Counted from the first letter of the stretch, positions 16,336 through 25,987 are shown. The stretch is 39,744 nt of DNA from an uncultured Clostridia bacterium (GCA_946187325.1 CAMHQC010000021.1:1-39744), one strand, 5' to 3'. Translations and numbers: made by a program. Notes: generated by a model not told the origin, from the letters alone.

Positions 16336-17166
16336 TTAACTATTAAGTTCCTGTTCAATAATATCAGCGGCTTCGCTGAGATAATCTCCCTCAAAATTCT
16401 CGATAGTACCGTTATCCACGGAGCTTGCGAGCTCGGGGTCAATCGGAAGCTTAGCGAGAACCTTTGTATTATATTCGGCGGCGATTTCCTCAATTTTGCT
16501 GTCACCGAAGATACTGTGTTTTTTACCGCACTCGGAACACATAAAATAGCTCATATTCTCTACAATTCCGAGAATCGGAACATTCATCATCTGAGCCATT
16601 TTTACCGCCTTAGCGACAATCATAGAAACGAGATCCTGCGGAGAAGTAACTATGATAATTCCGTCTACGGGTATGCTCTGAAAAACGGTAAGAGCCACAT
16701 CGCCTGTTCCCGGGGGCATATCGACAAACATATAGTCCTCGTTTGCCCAGATTACATCCGTCCAAAACTGCTTTACCGTGCCTGAAATCATAGCTCCGCG
16801 CCAGATTACAGGGTCGGTTTCGTTCTCGAGAAGCAGGTTGATTGACATAACGTCGATGCCTGTCTCGGAGGTTTCGGGATAAATACCGTTATCGTTTCCC
16901 TTAGCGCGTGTGTGAATATTGAACGCTTTGGGAATAGACGGACCTGTAATATCCGCGTCGAGAATAGCGGTCTTTTTACCTCGGCGGTTCATCGTTACGG
17001 CTAAAGCGGAGGTTACTAAGCTTTTACCTACGCCGCCTTTTCCCGAGATAACGCCGATTACTTTCTTTACGGAGCTGAACTGATTTAAGCTTTCGCGCAA
17101 ATCCTGCGGAGCTGTTCTGTCGGAACAGTTCTGTGAACAAGAGGAGCAATTATTATCGCATCCCAT
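16336..17166 (-). CDS. mrp: Mrp/NBP35-type ATP-binding iron-sulfur carrier protein
   Basis: This P-loop ATPase of the Mrp/ApbC/NBP35 family is expected to carry and transfer iron-sulfur clusters in the cytoplasm. The 276 residues begin with a Cys cluster (GCDNNCSSCSQNCSD), as in NBP35-like forms, followed by the deviant Walker A GVISGKGGVGKSLVTS (about residues 38-53), DADITGPSIP, VDMPPGTGD and a CxxC pair in YFMCSECGKKH that would bridge the dimer. The ATG follows AAAGGA by about 9 bases. It is the third gene behind two single-pass membrane protein genes (29 bases after the second) and ends at a strong terminator. Why it is linked to those two is unclear. Confidence 0.93.
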   Translation of the reverse strand: MGCDNNCSSCSQNCSDRTAPQDLRESLNQFSSVKKVIGVISGKGGVGKSLVTSALAVTMNRRGKKTAILDADITGPSIPKAFNIHTRAKGNDNGIYPETSETGIDVMSINLLLENETDPVIWRGAMISGTVKQFWTDVIWANEDYMFVDMPPGTGDVALTVFQSIPVDGIIIVTSPQDLVSMIVAKAVKMAQMMNVPILGIVENMSYFMCSECGKKHSIFGDSKIEEIAAEYNTKVLAKLPIDPELASSVDNGTIENFEGDYLSEAADIIEQELNS

Positions 17167-17195
17167 TTTTTATCATTCCTTTAGTTATAAATTTA

Positions 17196-18467
17196 TTAAT
17201 TCGCTGAAATTGAAGAAATAACCTGGTTGGTCTGGCTCTGTAGATCGGTATATTTCTTGATAGCCTTTTCGTCGCTGTCGTCGCACTCGACGTCGCTCGG
17301 AGTAACGATTACAATTTTACTTCCGTCGGACGCGGTTAAAATCTTCTTAGCGTTTAAATCGCCGTAGGAGTTGTCGCCCGCTTTGAATGTATAGATAGAG
17401 AGCAACATTCCGCTTCCGTAATTCTTGTAATTGTACTTCTCGTAATATGTGATACAGTTACCGCTGTCGCTCTTAGTGGTACCGCTCGACCAGGAGTCAG
17501 GCAGGCTCACGTTGTAAGGATTAGAGAGCGCTTCGGTCGGTTTCTCTGTAGGAGGCTCGGTTTCTTCCTCGGTTTCTTGCTCTGTAGGAGCGGGTTCTGT
17601 GGGAGGAGCTGTTGTGGGCTTGGGCTTAGTGGCTTCGGTTTCCTTAACAGCGTTTACGCCGAGATTCTTGAACTTATCAAGCATACAGCTTGACATCGGG
17701 AGCCGGTCGTCCGAGTTAAGAAGGATATCCGTAACGTAGTAAACCCTGTCGTTTTCGATAACCTTAGCGTTTACGGTGCGGATGCTCTCGCCTGTCGTTT
17801 GGGAGAAATATAAATCCGTAGCGTCGGCGGGGATTTTACACTTCCACATATTGCCGTACTCGGCGCACGGAGAAGCGCTTGTTTCCTCATCTTTACCGCC
17901 GTGCTTATAGCTTACGCTTACATCGGCGCCCCAGTTATATACCACGCCGTTATCGTCCATTATATTTATATTTACCGACGGTTTATCGAAATATACGGTA
18001 ATCTCGTCGCCCTTATCATTCGAGCCGAACACACCTGTAACAAAACATACGCCGACTATAGCGGCTATAATTATAGCTATACCGCCGACTATACAGCTGA
18101 TAAGCGCGAGCCTTTTGTTCTTATTTTTTAGCTTTGAGCCGTAATCTCTTTCATCGTAATAATACCGTTCGTCGTTTTCACTGTCGAAAGGATCGTCCTC
18201 ATAATTATCGTTATAGTCCGGCTGAACAAAATCGTTGTCGGTATAAGGCTTACGCTCCTCAAAGGGAATCTCGTCCGCTTCGTCGTGGTCAACAGGCATA
18301 ACGAAATCATTATCCTTTTCGGGTTCAAACGAGGCGGGGCTGTAAGTTTTAGCGGAAGATTTTACATCTTTGCTTACAGACTGTAAGGCTTCGCCGCAAA
18401 CGTAACATTCCTTATCGTTAGCCGAAAGATATGCTCCGCAATTAGGGCATCTTCTTTTTTCTGTCAT
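17196..18467 (-). CDS. Zinc-ribbon, single-pass membrane protein, 423 aa
   Basis: I do not recognise a named family. The N-terminus is a zinc ribbon (CPNCG and CYVCG, residues 7-26). A long acidic linker with NDFV-repeats follows, with a transmembrane helix at about residues 117-148. The outer part contains a beta-rich domain of about 130 residues, a Thr/Pro/Glu linker (KPTTAPPTEPAPTEQETEEE) and a second domain from about residue 320 that begins NPYNVSLPDSW and resembles a small PsbP/lipoprotein-like fold; this last point is a guess. ATG 18467 is 6 bases after AAGGTG. A GTG three codons earlier overlaps that site. It is the second gene of the operon ending in mrp. Confidence 0.75.
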   Translation of the reverse strand: MTEKRRCPNCGAYLSANDKECYVCGEALQSVSKDVKSSAKTYSPASFEPEKDNDFVMPVDHDEADEIPFEERKPYTDNDFVQPDYNDNYEDDPFDSENDERYYYDERDYGSKLKNKNKRLALISCIVGGIAIIIAAIVGVCFVTGVFGSNDKGDEITVYFDKPSVNINIMDDNGVVYNWGADVSVSYKHGGKDEETSASPCAEYGNMWKCKIPADATDLYFSQTTGESIRTVNAKVIENDRVYYVTDILLNSDDRLPMSSCMLDKFKNLGVNAVKETEATKPKPTTAPPTEPAPTEQETEEETEPPTEKPTEALSNPYNVSLPDSWSSGTTKSDSGNCITYYEKYNYKNYGSGMLLSIYTFKAGDNSYGDLNAKKILTASDGSKIVIVTPSDVECDDSDEKAIKKYTDLQSQTNQVISSISAN

Positions 18468-18493
18468 AGTTATCACCTTTTAGTATAAATAAG

Positions 18494-19189
18494 TTAGTCC
18501 TCAATCATCTTATCGTCGTCAACCGCCTTGGTAGCTTTAGTAGCTTTAGTAGCTTTGGTGGCTTTAGTTGGAGCCTTTGTGGCTTTTGTAGTAGCTTTAG
18601 TCGCCTTGGTTGCGGCTTTAGTAGCCTTTGTGGTAGCTTTTGTAGCCGATCTGGTCGGAGTTACGGCGGAGCTTCTTCTTACGGGAGCTTCTGTAGCTTC
18701 CTGCTGATAATCTTCGTCGTCATCATCCTCGTCATAATCTTCTTCGTCTTCGTAATCTTCGTCATCCTCTTCATCGTAATCGACAACGGCTCTTGTGGTA
18801 GCCTGAGCGGCGGAAGCCGTGGTTAATTCCTCGTCGAATTCCTCGTCGTCATAAGTAGTGAGAGCGGCGGTGGATTCAGACGCGGCAACAGGAGCGCTCG
18901 ACGAACATCCTCTTGTAGCTAAAACAGTAATAAGGCCGATAATAATCAAAGCTACAACCACGGTTACAATAACCGCGATACGTGTTTTATTACGTTTCGG
19001 ATATACAGAATCACGGAAATCATCGGAATAGCTGTAAAGGTCGTCGGAAGAATCCTCATATAAATCCTCTACAAACGGCTCATTCTTTTTGCCGTAGCCG
19101 TCGCCGTAATCATCGTACTGTTTTCTGCCTCTTCTTTTAACGTTAAATTCCTGAGTTTCAAAATCATTATAATCATTATTACGTGCCAT
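18494..19189 (-). CDS. Low-complexity single-pass membrane protein with acidic and KAT-repeat tail
   Basis: The 231-residue protein has a charged cytoplasmic N-terminus (MARNNDYNDFETQEF, rich in Asp and Tyr) and one transmembrane helix at about residues 70-92 followed by RGCSSS. The outer tail of about 135 residues has a run of Asp/Glu near 140-165, then at least ten ATK/TKA triplets ending DDDKMIED. The alternating basic repeat next to an acidic block suggests a wall-spanning or polyanion-binding spacer; this is inference. The DNA of the repeat (about 18530-18660) is itself repetitive and prone to slippage. ATG 19189 follows AGGTG by 6 bases. It is the first gene behind a strong promoter. 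Confidence 0.7.
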   Translation of the reverse strand: MARNNDYNDFETQEFNVKRRGRKQYDDYGDGYGKKNEPFVEDLYEDSSDDLYSYSDDFRDSVYPKRNKTRIAVIVTVVVALIIIGLITVLATRGCSSSAPVAASESTAALTTYDDEEFDEELTTASAAQATTRAVVDYDEEDDEDYEDEEDYDEDDDDEDYQQEATEAPVRRSSAVTPTRSATKATTKATKAATKATKATTKATKAPTKATKATKATKATKAVDDDKMIED

Positions 19190-19302
19190 AAAAATCACCT
19201 GTTCCTTTCTTGCCGAGGTTATTTACCCGCAAAAGTAATTTAAAACATCTAATTATTTAATACACATACCATTCCAATATAAATGGTACTTTACCAATTG
19301 TA

Positions 19303-19331
19303 ATTTTACTCCCAAGCGGATATTTTGTCAA
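19303..19331 (-). promoter_or_regulatory. Sigma-A promoter of the KAT-protein/zinc-ribbon/mrp operon
   Basis: Minus strand TTGACA, 17-base spacer, TAAAAT. The leader of about 105 bases contains a 7-bp hairpin, TACCATT/AATGGTA (19267-19288). Confidence 0.82.
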
Positions 19332-19429
19332 GCGTTTTAGTCGGTATAAAATGTATAAAAAACACACATCCCGACGTCCGATAATTTGTATATATTCTCG
19401 GTATTCAGGCAGATTTTCAGGCAACAAAA

Positions 19430-19454
19430 GGGGATACGCGTGATACGTATCCCC
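19430..19454 (-). terminator. Terminator of the 193-aa membrane protein gene
   Basis: Perfect 9-bp stem GGGGATACG / CGTATCCCC with a 7-base loop, followed by TTTTGTTGCC on the minus strand. Confidence 0.85.
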
Positions 19455-19472
19455 GATAACCGTTTTATTCGA

Positions 19473-20054
19473 TTATTCTTCGGAATTTTTGTCCGCTATA
19501 CCCTCGACAACAATTTCTTCGACAGTTTCCTCTGCCTCGACTGTTTCGGAAGGTTCTTCGTCGGACTGAGCGTCCTGTAAATCAGCTTCTACTCCGCCCT
19601 CGAGAACTTCATCGCTTTCGTCCTTTTCGTCCTCTTTTTTAATATCTTCCGCGCTTGCGGTTTCAAATCCGCTTATAAAAGTATACGGAATTCCGTAGCC
19701 TAACGCTACAGCCGCCATCAAAGCGACAGCGCCGTTACCTGTCGAAGCGATAGCCTCGTGGAAAGGAAATCCCTCGATAAAGAAAGCTAAAACGATAAAT
19801 AACGCGGGGATATCCAGCAAGAGTAATGTACCTAAGCTGAAACGTTTAACAATTTTCTTCTCGCCCACACGTGTAGCGTAGAAAACAAGCAGTCCGAAGA
19901 TCGCGAAAACAGCCGTCATAACGATACTCTTAATCGGTTCGGACTGAGCTGACGCAAAACTTACAAAGAAGTATCCGCATATTACATACGCGATAATCAA
20001 AAACGCTGAGAAAAACAGATTTACTTTCTCGTGAGATGAACTATTCTTTTTCAT
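19473..20054 (-). CDS. Four-TM membrane protein with acidic C-terminal tail, 193 aa
   Basis: I do not recognise the family. Hydrophobic segments fall at about residues 11-34, 41-63, 74-96 and 107-129. A highly acidic tail of about 60 residues follows (SAEDIKKEDEKDESDEV and further Glu-rich sequence), probably in the cytoplasm. The ribosome site is weak. Just upstream, a stem of CTGCCCAC/GTGGGCAG (20071-20078 and 20104-20111) lies in the leader, with an alternative short hairpin TGCCC-AC-GGGCA inside it. It follows prmA by about 95 bases and may be read through from the heat-shock operon or have its own promoter. It ends at a good terminator. Confidence 0.72.
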   Translation of the reverse strand: MKKNSSSHEKVNLFFSAFLIIAYVICGYFFVSFASAQSEPIKSIVMTAVFAIFGLLVFYATRVGEKKIVKRFSLGTLLLLDIPALFIVLAFFIEGFPFHEAIASTGNGAVALMAAVALGYGIPYTFISGFETASAEDIKKEDEKDESDEVLEGGVEADLQDAQSDEEPSETVEAEETVEEIVVEGIADKNSEE

Positions 20055-20148
20055 TTAACCCAAAGCCTTTCTGCCCACATAATAATCTATAACATCCTTG
20101 CCCGTGGGCAGACAAGGTGAAAATCAAATTCATTAATATGAATTTTAA

Positions 20149-21069
20149 TTACTTTAATTTAGCGGCAAAACATACCCAGCCGTTCTTTTCGTAACGTTCT
20201 ACTATATTAAAATCTTTCTCCAAACATTCCGAAACTTCATCGGCGCGGGTATCGATAATACCGCTCGTAATATACACCGAGTCGGGATTCATAAAATCTT
20301 TTACGCCCGCGGATAAGCTTATAATCGCGTCGGCTACTATATTAGCGACTACGATATCGTATTTTCCGCTGACTTTCTCGGTTAAATCTCCGCAAATCGC
20401 GGTGAACTTTTCGTTCACATTATTAAGCTCGGCGTTTTCAACCGCGGTTCTTACCGCAACCTCGTCAATATCTACGCCGACAGCTTTTTCCGCTCCGAGA
20501 AGCAGTGAAGCGATAGCGAGTATTCCGCTGCCGCAGCCTACGTCGAGAACCGAGCAGCCTTCTTTTACGTAATTTTCGATACATTCAAGACAGATTCTCG
20601 TGGTTTCGTGATTGCCTGTTCCGAACGCAAGCCCGGGATCGAGATTTAAAACCGTTCTTCCCTCGGCGTCGTAATCGTCGCGCCAGGTCGGACGGATAAG
20701 AAGCTTCTTGCCGACGGGAGTCGGGTTGAAATACTTTTTCCAGTTATTGCGCCAATCTTCCTCCATAGCCGACGCCGTATCGAGAGTATGCTCAATGCCC
20801 TCGGCGGTATATCTTTCCGAAAGGAACGACAACGCCTCCGCGGGGTTAACGTCGGGCTCTAGATAGATATGTATAAACGCTTTTGAGCGGTCTTTAGCGA
20901 GCAAATCTTCGTCGATAAGATCGATATGGGCTATATTCATAACCTCGTCCTCTAACTCGGAATAATCCTCGATATAGATTCCGTAGGGAACAACCATATT
21001 AGCGATATCGCCCGCGCGGTCGATATCCTTTGTATCTATAGAAATTTTAATTTCTGTCCACTGTGCCAT
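20149..21069 (-). CDS. prmA: Ribosomal protein L11 methyltransferase
   Basis: PrmA methylates L11 using S-adenosylmethionine in the cytoplasm. The 306-residue protein has an N-terminal L11-recognition domain, then IRPTWRDDY, LDPGLAFGTGNHETTRICLE (the conserved GTGxHxTT), the SAM-binding VLDVGCGSGILAIASLLLGA and the NIVADAII motif IV. I prefer ATG 21069 (MAQWTEIKI) to a TTG six codons upstream. Neither has a strong ribosome site. Its place directly after dnaJ is the usual Firmicutes arrangement. Confidence 0.95.
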   Translation of the reverse strand: MAQWTEIKISIDTKDIDRAGDIANMVVPYGIYIEDYSELEDEVMNIAHIDLIDEDLLAKDRSKAFIHIYLEPDVNPAEALSFLSERYTAEGIEHTLDTASAMEEDWRNNWKKYFNPTPVGKKLLIRPTWRDDYDAEGRTVLNLDPGLAFGTGNHETTRICLECIENYVKEGCSVLDVGCGSGILAIASLLLGAEKAVGVDIDEVAVRTAVENAELNNVNEKFTAICGDLTEKVSGKYDIVVANIVADAIISLSAGVKDFMNPDSVYITSGIIDTRADEVSECLEKDFNIVERYEKNGWVCFAAKLK

Positions 21070-21142
21070 TTTATCAGCTCTATTCAAAATTTTACTTTTC
21101 TATTATAATTTAAAAACTTTTATAATACAAGACCCGCTAACC

Positions 21143-22282
21143 TTAATCTCCGAACATCTTTTTAAGCTTTTCGCGGAATGTACGCTGTTTAGCGTAGTTC
21201 TTATCGTTCAACGCTCCGTCAAACTCCTTAACCGCTTTTTTCTGTTTTGAATTAAGGTTTCTCGGAATTTCGATATTCATTCTGACGTACTGATCGCCTC
21301 TGCCTCTGCCGTTTAAGTGAGGAATACCTTTTCCTTTCAGCTTAAACACGTCGCCCGGCTGAGTTCCCTCGTGAACGGAATAGCTTACCTTTCCGTCCAG
21401 AGTAGGTACAACAACCTCCGAACCGAGCATAGCCTGAGCCACTGTAATCGGCATCTCGCACCAAACATCGTCGCCTCTGCGCTCAAAAATTTCGTGAGCT
21501 TTGATATTGATAAATACGTGTAAATCGCCCGAAGGGCCGCCGTTGATACCGCTGTTACCCTGTCCGCTTACGTTGAGAATCTGCTCGTCGGACACGCCCG
21601 CGGGAATAGTTACGTCAATTTTACGTGCCTTTCTGACTCTGCCGTTACCGTTACAGGTATGACAGGGAGAAGAAATAATCTTACCTTTTCCCCGACAGGC
21701 GTCGCACGCGCGCTGAGTCTGTACAACTCCGAACGGTGAACGCTGGCTTACCGTAACCCTGCCCGTACCCGAACAAGCCGAACAGGTTGTTGCTTTAGTT
21801 CCCTTTTGAGCGCCTGTGCCGTGACAGTCCTCGCAAGTCACTATATTATTGTAAGAAATTGTCTTTTTACAGCCCTTAGCCGCTTCCTCAAACGAAATAA
21901 CAAGCTGGGTTTCAACATCAGCGCCGCGTCTCGGAGCGTTGGGATTACTGCGTCTGCCGCCGAATCCGCCGAATCCGCCGAAAAAGCTGTTGAAGATATC
22001 GCCGATATCCATATCCTGACCGAACGGACTGCCGCCGCCCGCGCCGAAATTCGGATCAACTCCCGCGTGACCGTACTGGTCGTATCGGGCGCGCTTTCCT
22101 TCATCGGACAGAACCTCGTAGGCTTCGTTAACCTCCTTGAACTTTTCCTCGGCGACCTTATCGCCCGGGTGGAGGTCGGGGTGGTATTTTTTAGCGCTTT
22201 TTCTATATGCTTTTTTTATCTCATCTTCCGAAGCGCCTTTTTCTATTCCAAGGACTTCGTAATAATCTCTTTTATCCGCCAT
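21143..22282 (-). CDS. dnaJ: Chaperone DnaJ
   Basis: DnaJ hands unfolded substrates to DnaK and stimulates its ATPase. The 379-residue type I protein has the J domain with HPD at residues 34-36, a Gly/Phe-rich linker ([13 protein letters not shown]), four CxxCxGxG zinc repeats ([32 protein letters not shown]) and the C-terminal substrate domains. It lies 127 bases after dnaK. That gap holds a long inverted repeat and a palindromic hairpin which may reduce read-through or protect the upstream message. Confidence 0.98.
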   Translation of the reverse strand: MADKRDYYEVLGIEKGASEDEIKKAYRKSAKKYHPDLHPGDKVAEEKFKEVNEAYEVLSDEGKRARYDQYGHAGVDPNFGAGGGSPFGQDMDIGDIFNSFFGGFGGFGGRRSNPNAPRRGADVETQLVISFEEAAKGCKKTISYNNIVTCEDCHGTGAQKGTKATTCSACSGTGRVTVSQRSPFGVVQTQRACDACRGKGKIISSPCHTCNGNGRVRKARKIDVTIPAGVSDEQILNVSGQGNSGINGGPSGDLHVFINIKAHEIFERRGDDVWCEMPITVAQAMLGSEVVVPTLDGKVSYSVHEGTQPGDVFKLKGKGIPHLNGRGRGDQYVRMNIEIPRNLNSKQKKAVKEFDGALNDKNYAKQRTFREKLKKMFGD

Positions 22283-22301
22283 AAAATCTCCTCACTTCAG
22301 A

Positions 22302-22386
22302 TAAGAGTTAAGAGGTAAAAGTTAAAACTGGTTTAGCTCTTAACTTTTAACTCTTACAGCGCCCAAAGCGGCGCGGGTATACCCGC
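22302..22386. other. Inverted repeat and palindrome between dnaK and dnaJ
   Basis: TAAGAGTTAA...AAAGTTAA and its reverse complement form a long imperfect stem over 22302-22356. Next to it is the 14-base palindrome GCGGGTATACCCGC (22373-22386). Neither has a T run, so they look like mRNA-stabilising or processing structures rather than terminators. Confidence 0.5.
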
Positions 22387-22409
22387 ACCACTTCGGACTG
22401 TAATTTATA

Positions 22410-24257
22410 TTATTTGTTTTCGTCGTCAACGTCTGTGAAATCAGCGTCGTAAACGTTATCGGCTCCGCCCGGGTTGCCCTGAGGCTGTCCAGCGCCGGGC
22501 TGCGCTCCCGGAGCGCCTTGGGGATTAGCCTGCTGGTAAAGCTTAGCGCTTACATCGTAGAGAGATTTCTGTAAATCCTCTTTAGCTGTGTCAATTAAGG
22601 ACTTGTCATTCTTGGAGATAGCGTCCTTTAAAGCCGCTGTCTTAGAAGAAATTGTATCCTTATCAGCGGGATCGAGCTTATCGCCGTTCTCGTTAACAAG
22701 CTTCTCAGCCTGGTAAACCATATTCTCGGCTTCGTTCTTAGCGTCAATTTCTTCTCTGCGCTTCTTATCCTCGGCAGCGAACTGCTCGGCTTCCTTAACA
22801 GCCTTATCGATATCCTCCTTGCTCATGTTAGAGGAGGAAGAAATTGTGATAGCCTGCTCCCTGCCTGTGCCGAGGTCTTTAGCGCTAACGTTAACGATAC
22901 CGTTAGCGTCGATATCAAAAGTAACCTCAATCTGAGGTACGCCTCTCATAGCGGGAGCGATACCTGTAAGGGCGAAAAGTCCCAGCTGTTTATTATCTCT
23001 CGCGAACTCACGCTCACCCTGGAGAACATTGATTTCAACCTGTGTCTGATTATCAGCCGCGGTCGAGAAAATCTGGCTCTTCTTAGTCGGGATAGTAGTA
23101 TTTCTGTCGATAATCTTTGTCATTACGCCGCCCATTGTTTCAACGCCGAGTGAAAGAGGTGTAACGTCGAGAAGGAGAAGTCCGTCAACTTCGCCGCCGA
23201 GTACGCCCGCCTGGATAGCGGCTCCGATTGCAACACATTCGTCAGGGTTAATGCCCTTGAAGGGATCTTTGCCGATGAGCTTCTTAACAGCTTCCTGTAC
23301 AGCGGGGATTCTTGAGGAACCGCCGACCATAAGAACCTTATCAATTTCGCCGATCTGTAAACCTGAGTCGGAAAGAGCGGAGCGAACGGGACCCATAGTA
23401 GCTTCTACGAGGTCAGCCGTGAGCTCGTCGAACTTAGCTCTTGTTAATGTTAAATCCATATGCTTAGGGCCTGTGGCGTCAGCCGTAATAAACGGAAGGT
23501 TGATAGCCGCCTGAGTTACGCCCGAAAGCTCGATCTTAGCTTTTTCAGCGGCGTCCTTTAATCTCTGCATAGCCATTTTATCGGAGCTTAAATCTACTCC
23601 GTCGGATGTCTTAAACTCCGAAACCATCCAGTCGATAATTCTCTTATCGAAGTCATCGCCGCCGAGACGGTTGTTACCCGCAGTAGCTAAAACTTCCTGA
23701 ACGCCGTCTCCCATTTCGATAATACTTACATCGAAAGTACCGCCGCCGAGGTCGTAAACCATAACCTTCTGGTCGTTTTCTTTATCTACGCCGTAGGATA
23801 GCGCCGCCGCTGTAGGCTCGTTGATGATACGCTTAACGTCGAGACCCGCGATTTTACCGGCGTCCTTAGTAGCCTGACGCTGAGCGTCTGTGAAGTACGC
23901 GGGAACTGTGATAACAGCCTGAGTTACTGTTTCGCCGAGATAAGCTTCGGCGTCAGCCTTTAACTTCTGGAGAATCATTGCTGAAATCTCCTGGGGAGTA
24001 AAGTTCTTGCCGTCGATATTAACCTTATAAGAACTACCCATTTCTCTCTTAATCGAGGAAACTGTCTTATCGGGATTTGTGATAGCCTGGCGCTTAGCGA
24101 CCTGACCTACCATTCTCTCTCCGTCCTTAGAGAAAGCTACTACGGAAGGGGTAGTTCTCGCGCCTTCCGCGTTAGCGATTACGACAGGCTCGCCGCCTTC
24201 GATTACCGCTACACATGAATTAGTTGTACCTAAGTCTATACCTATTGTTTTTGCCAT
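22410..24257 (-). CDS. dnaK: Chaperone DnaK (Hsp70)
   Basis: The 615-residue ATP-dependent chaperone opens with [17 protein letters not shown] and carries the Hsp70 signatures [14 protein letters not shown] and [15 protein letters not shown] substrate-binding domain ([14 protein letters not shown]) follows, then a lid ending in a Gly/Gln/Pro-rich tail and [12 protein letters not shown], close to the usual bacterial EEV-like acidic end. As in other Gram-positives, the nucleotide-binding domain is shorter than that of E. coli DnaK. It works with GrpE and DnaJ encoded on either side and is under the upstream CIRCE/HrcA control. Confidence 0.99.
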   Translation of the reverse strand: MAKTIGIDLGTTNSCVAVIEGGEPVVIANAEGARTTPSVVAFSKDGERMVGQVAKRQAITNPDKTVSSIKREMGSSYKVNIDGKNFTPQEISAMILQKLKADAEAYLGETVTQAVITVPAYFTDAQRQATKDAGKIAGLDVKRIINEPTAAALSYGVDKENDQKVMVYDLGGGTFDVSIIEMGDGVQEVLATAGNNRLGGDDFDKRIIDWMVSEFKTSDGVDLSSDKMAMQRLKDAAEKAKIELSGVTQAAINLPFITADATGPKHMDLTLTRAKFDELTADLVEATMGPVRSALSDSGLQIGEIDKVLMVGGSSRIPAVQEAVKKLIGKDPFKGINPDECVAIGAAIQAGVLGGEVDGLLLLDVTPLSLGVETMGGVMTKIIDRNTTIPTKKSQIFSTAADNQTQVEINVLQGEREFARDNKQLGLFALTGIAPAMRGVPQIEVTFDIDANGIVNVSAKDLGTGREQAITISSSSNMSKEDIDKAVKEAEQFAAEDKKRREEIDAKNEAENMVYQAEKLVNENGDKLDPADKDTISSKTAALKDAISKNDKSLIDTAKEDLQKSLYDVSAKLYQQANPQGAPGAQPGAGQPQGNPGGADNVYDADFTDVDDENK

Positions 24258-24303
24258 AATAATTACCTCCGTAAATTTTCTAAAAAATTTTGTATTCTAT
24301 TAA

Positions 24304-24861
24304 TCAGTCGCAGTTAGCAACCTGTACCATAGCGTGTCTGATGATTTTATCTCCGATTTTATATCCTTTCTGGAATACCGCGGAGATTTTATTCTCCTCG
24401 AAATCCTCGCTCTCGATTTTAGCGACAGCGTTGTGAAGATTTGGATCGAAATCGTCGCCCACCTCGCAAAACGCCTCGACCTTTAATTTATCGAGCGAAG
24501 CTTTTAGCTGGCTTGTTACAAGCTCGAGTCCTTTTTTAAACTCCTCGGGGATATCTTCCATATTCTGAGTAGCCATTGTAAGGCTGTCGGCTACGGGTAA
24601 AATTTCCTCGACCGCCTTAGCGGTAGCGTCATCGTAGATACCGAGCTTTTCGGCGGAAGTACGCTTACGATAATTGTCGTACTCGGCGGCAAGCCTCATA
24701 CGCTTATCCTTTTCCTCGGCGAGCTCTTTTTCGAGCTTTTCGATTTTTTCGGCGGATTTATTCTTCTTGGCTTTCTTTTTATCCGCTTTCTTTTCGGCTG
24801 TTTTTTCTTCCGCTGTTTCTTCGACAACTTCTTTGGTTTCTTTAGTCTTTTCTTCAGCCAT
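24304..24861 (-). CDS. grpE: Nucleotide exchange factor GrpE
   Basis: GrpE releases ADP from DnaK. The protein of about 185 residues has a Lys/Glu-rich low-complexity N-terminus and a long coiled coil (residues about 35-95, with AAEYDNYRKRTSAEK). The beta domain has the conserved FDPNLHNAVAKIE and a C-terminal KIGDKIIRHAMVQVA. Three ATGs are in frame. ATG 24861 is 9 bases from AAAGGG, whereas ATG 24870 overlaps the hrcA stop (ATGA) but touches the ribosome site. Either way it is coupled to hrcA. Confidence 0.96.
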   Translation of the reverse strand: MAEEKTKETKEVVEETAEEKTAEKKADKKKAKKNKSAEKIEKLEKELAEEKDKRMRLAAEYDNYRKRTSAEKLGIYDDATAKAVEEILPVADSLTMATQNMEDIPEEFKKGLELVTSQLKASLDKLKVEAFCEVGDDFDPNLHNAVAKIESEDFEENKISAVFQKGYKIGDKIIRHAMVQVANCD

Positions 24862-24866
24862 TTTCA

Positions 24867-25898
24867 TCATCCCTTTCTCACTAATTCGCTTATCAGCTCT
24901 GAGACGGTTTTCGCGGTAAATTCGAGAATGGAAATCGCCTTTTTGTAGTCGGTTCGCATTGAACCGATAAGAGCAAGCGTACCGGCAGGTTGGTTTTCAA
25001 TATTATACCTTGCGCTTATTAAGGAACTGCGCCTTAATAGCGGCGAGGGATTTTCTCTGCCTATATATATGTTAGTGCCGTCAGGCACATTACCAAGCAA
25101 CTTTTCGCACTCGCTGTTGTCGCCTAAAAACTCGAGAATACTCCTCGCGGAGATTAAATCCAAGTCGCTTTGGTAGAGAAGCCTTGTACTTCCCGAGGTG
25201 TAAACGTTCATTCCCGAAGCCTCATCGCAGGCGTCCATAACCGCCATCAGCATATCGGGCATTAAAAGCCCTAACTCTCCGAACGATGCCGCGAAGGTCT
25301 GAGCAAACGGCTGGTTGACTGAACTCAGAGGTCTTCCCGCGAGCGCCTCGTTTAGCGAACGGTCAAACACGTTCAGCATTTCGGGCGTTATATCGAAGTC
25401 GCACCTGAACAGCCTGCTTTTTACCATTCCCGACGAGGTTATAAGCACCAGCATCGAGGTAAACCGCCCTGTCTGCACAAACTTAATACGGTGAACGCGG
25501 GCGTTTTCTCCCGGCGGAGTAGTAGCTACCGCTACCGTCGTAAGAAGCTCCGAAAGAATCTCTCCCGCGGTTTTGAGTATATGCTCGGGAGCGTCACAGG
25601 AGCTTTGCAGCCGGCTTTCGATATAGCGCTTAACTCTGTCCTCGGGTTCCTTAGTCTTTAAGATATTATCGACGTAGTATCGGTATCCGAGTTCGGTAGG
25701 AACGCGCCCCGCCGAAGTGTGCGGCTGAATCAAAAAGCCCTTCTCGGTAAGGTCGGCAAGCTCGTTACGGATAGTAGCGGAGCTTACGTTAAGCCCTTCC
25801 TCGTTTAGCAGTGCTTTTGATCCTATCGGCTCGCCGCATGCGATATAGTTCTCAATTACAGCAGCGAGGATTTTTTGTTTTCGTGGAGCAATTGTCAT
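24867..25898 (-). CDS. hrcA: Heat-inducible transcription repressor HrcA
   Basis: HrcA binds CIRCE and represses the class I heat-shock genes; GroE usually tunes its activity. The 343-residue protein has an N-terminal winged helix (RKQKILAAVIENYIACGEPI, then ATIRNELADLTEKGFL and QPHTSAGRVPTELGYRYYVD), followed by the GAF-like and dimerisation parts ending in ISARYNIENQPAGTLALIGS and MRTDYKKAISILEF. The ATG follows GAGG by 8 bases. The gene is directly behind a CIRCE element, so it regulates itself together with grpE, dnaK, dnaJ and perhaps prmA. Confidence 0.98.
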   Translation of the reverse strand: MTIAPRKQKILAAVIENYIACGEPIGSKALLNEEGLNVSSATIRNELADLTEKGFLIQPHTSAGRVPTELGYRYYVDNILKTKEPEDRVKRYIESRLQSSCDAPEHILKTAGEILSELLTTVAVATTPPGENARVHRIKFVQTGRFTSMLVLITSSGMVKSRLFRCDFDITPEMLNVFDRSLNEALAGRPLSSVNQPFAQTFAASFGELGLLMPDMLMAVMDACDEASGMNVYTSGSTRLLYQSDLDLISARSILEFLGDNSECEKLLGNVPDGTNIYIGRENPSPLLRRSSLISARYNIENQPAGTLALIGSMRTDYKKAISILEFTAKTVSELISELVRKG

Positions 25899-25946
25899 TT
25901 TATTTTCCTCGACTATTATAAATGATTTTCTGTTATTTTTTAGAAA

Positions 25947-25973
25947 TTAGCACTCTCGCATCGCGAGTGCTAA
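25947..25973. promoter_or_regulatory. CIRCE operator (HrcA binding site)
   Basis: Perfect TTAGCACTC - N9 - GAGTGCTAA, the textbook CIRCE sequence. It lies in the hrcA leader between the promoter and the start codon. A further half-site, TTAGCACTA, at 25991-25999 overlaps the -10 box. Confidence 0.99.
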
Positions 25974-25987
25974 TTCTTACAGTTACT

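Noticed and set aside
21806..22318. A 170-codon plus-strand frame opposite dnaJ
   Set aside because: It is antisense to an unmistakable DnaJ, with Ala/Ser-rich sequence arising from the zinc-repeat and Gly-rich codons.
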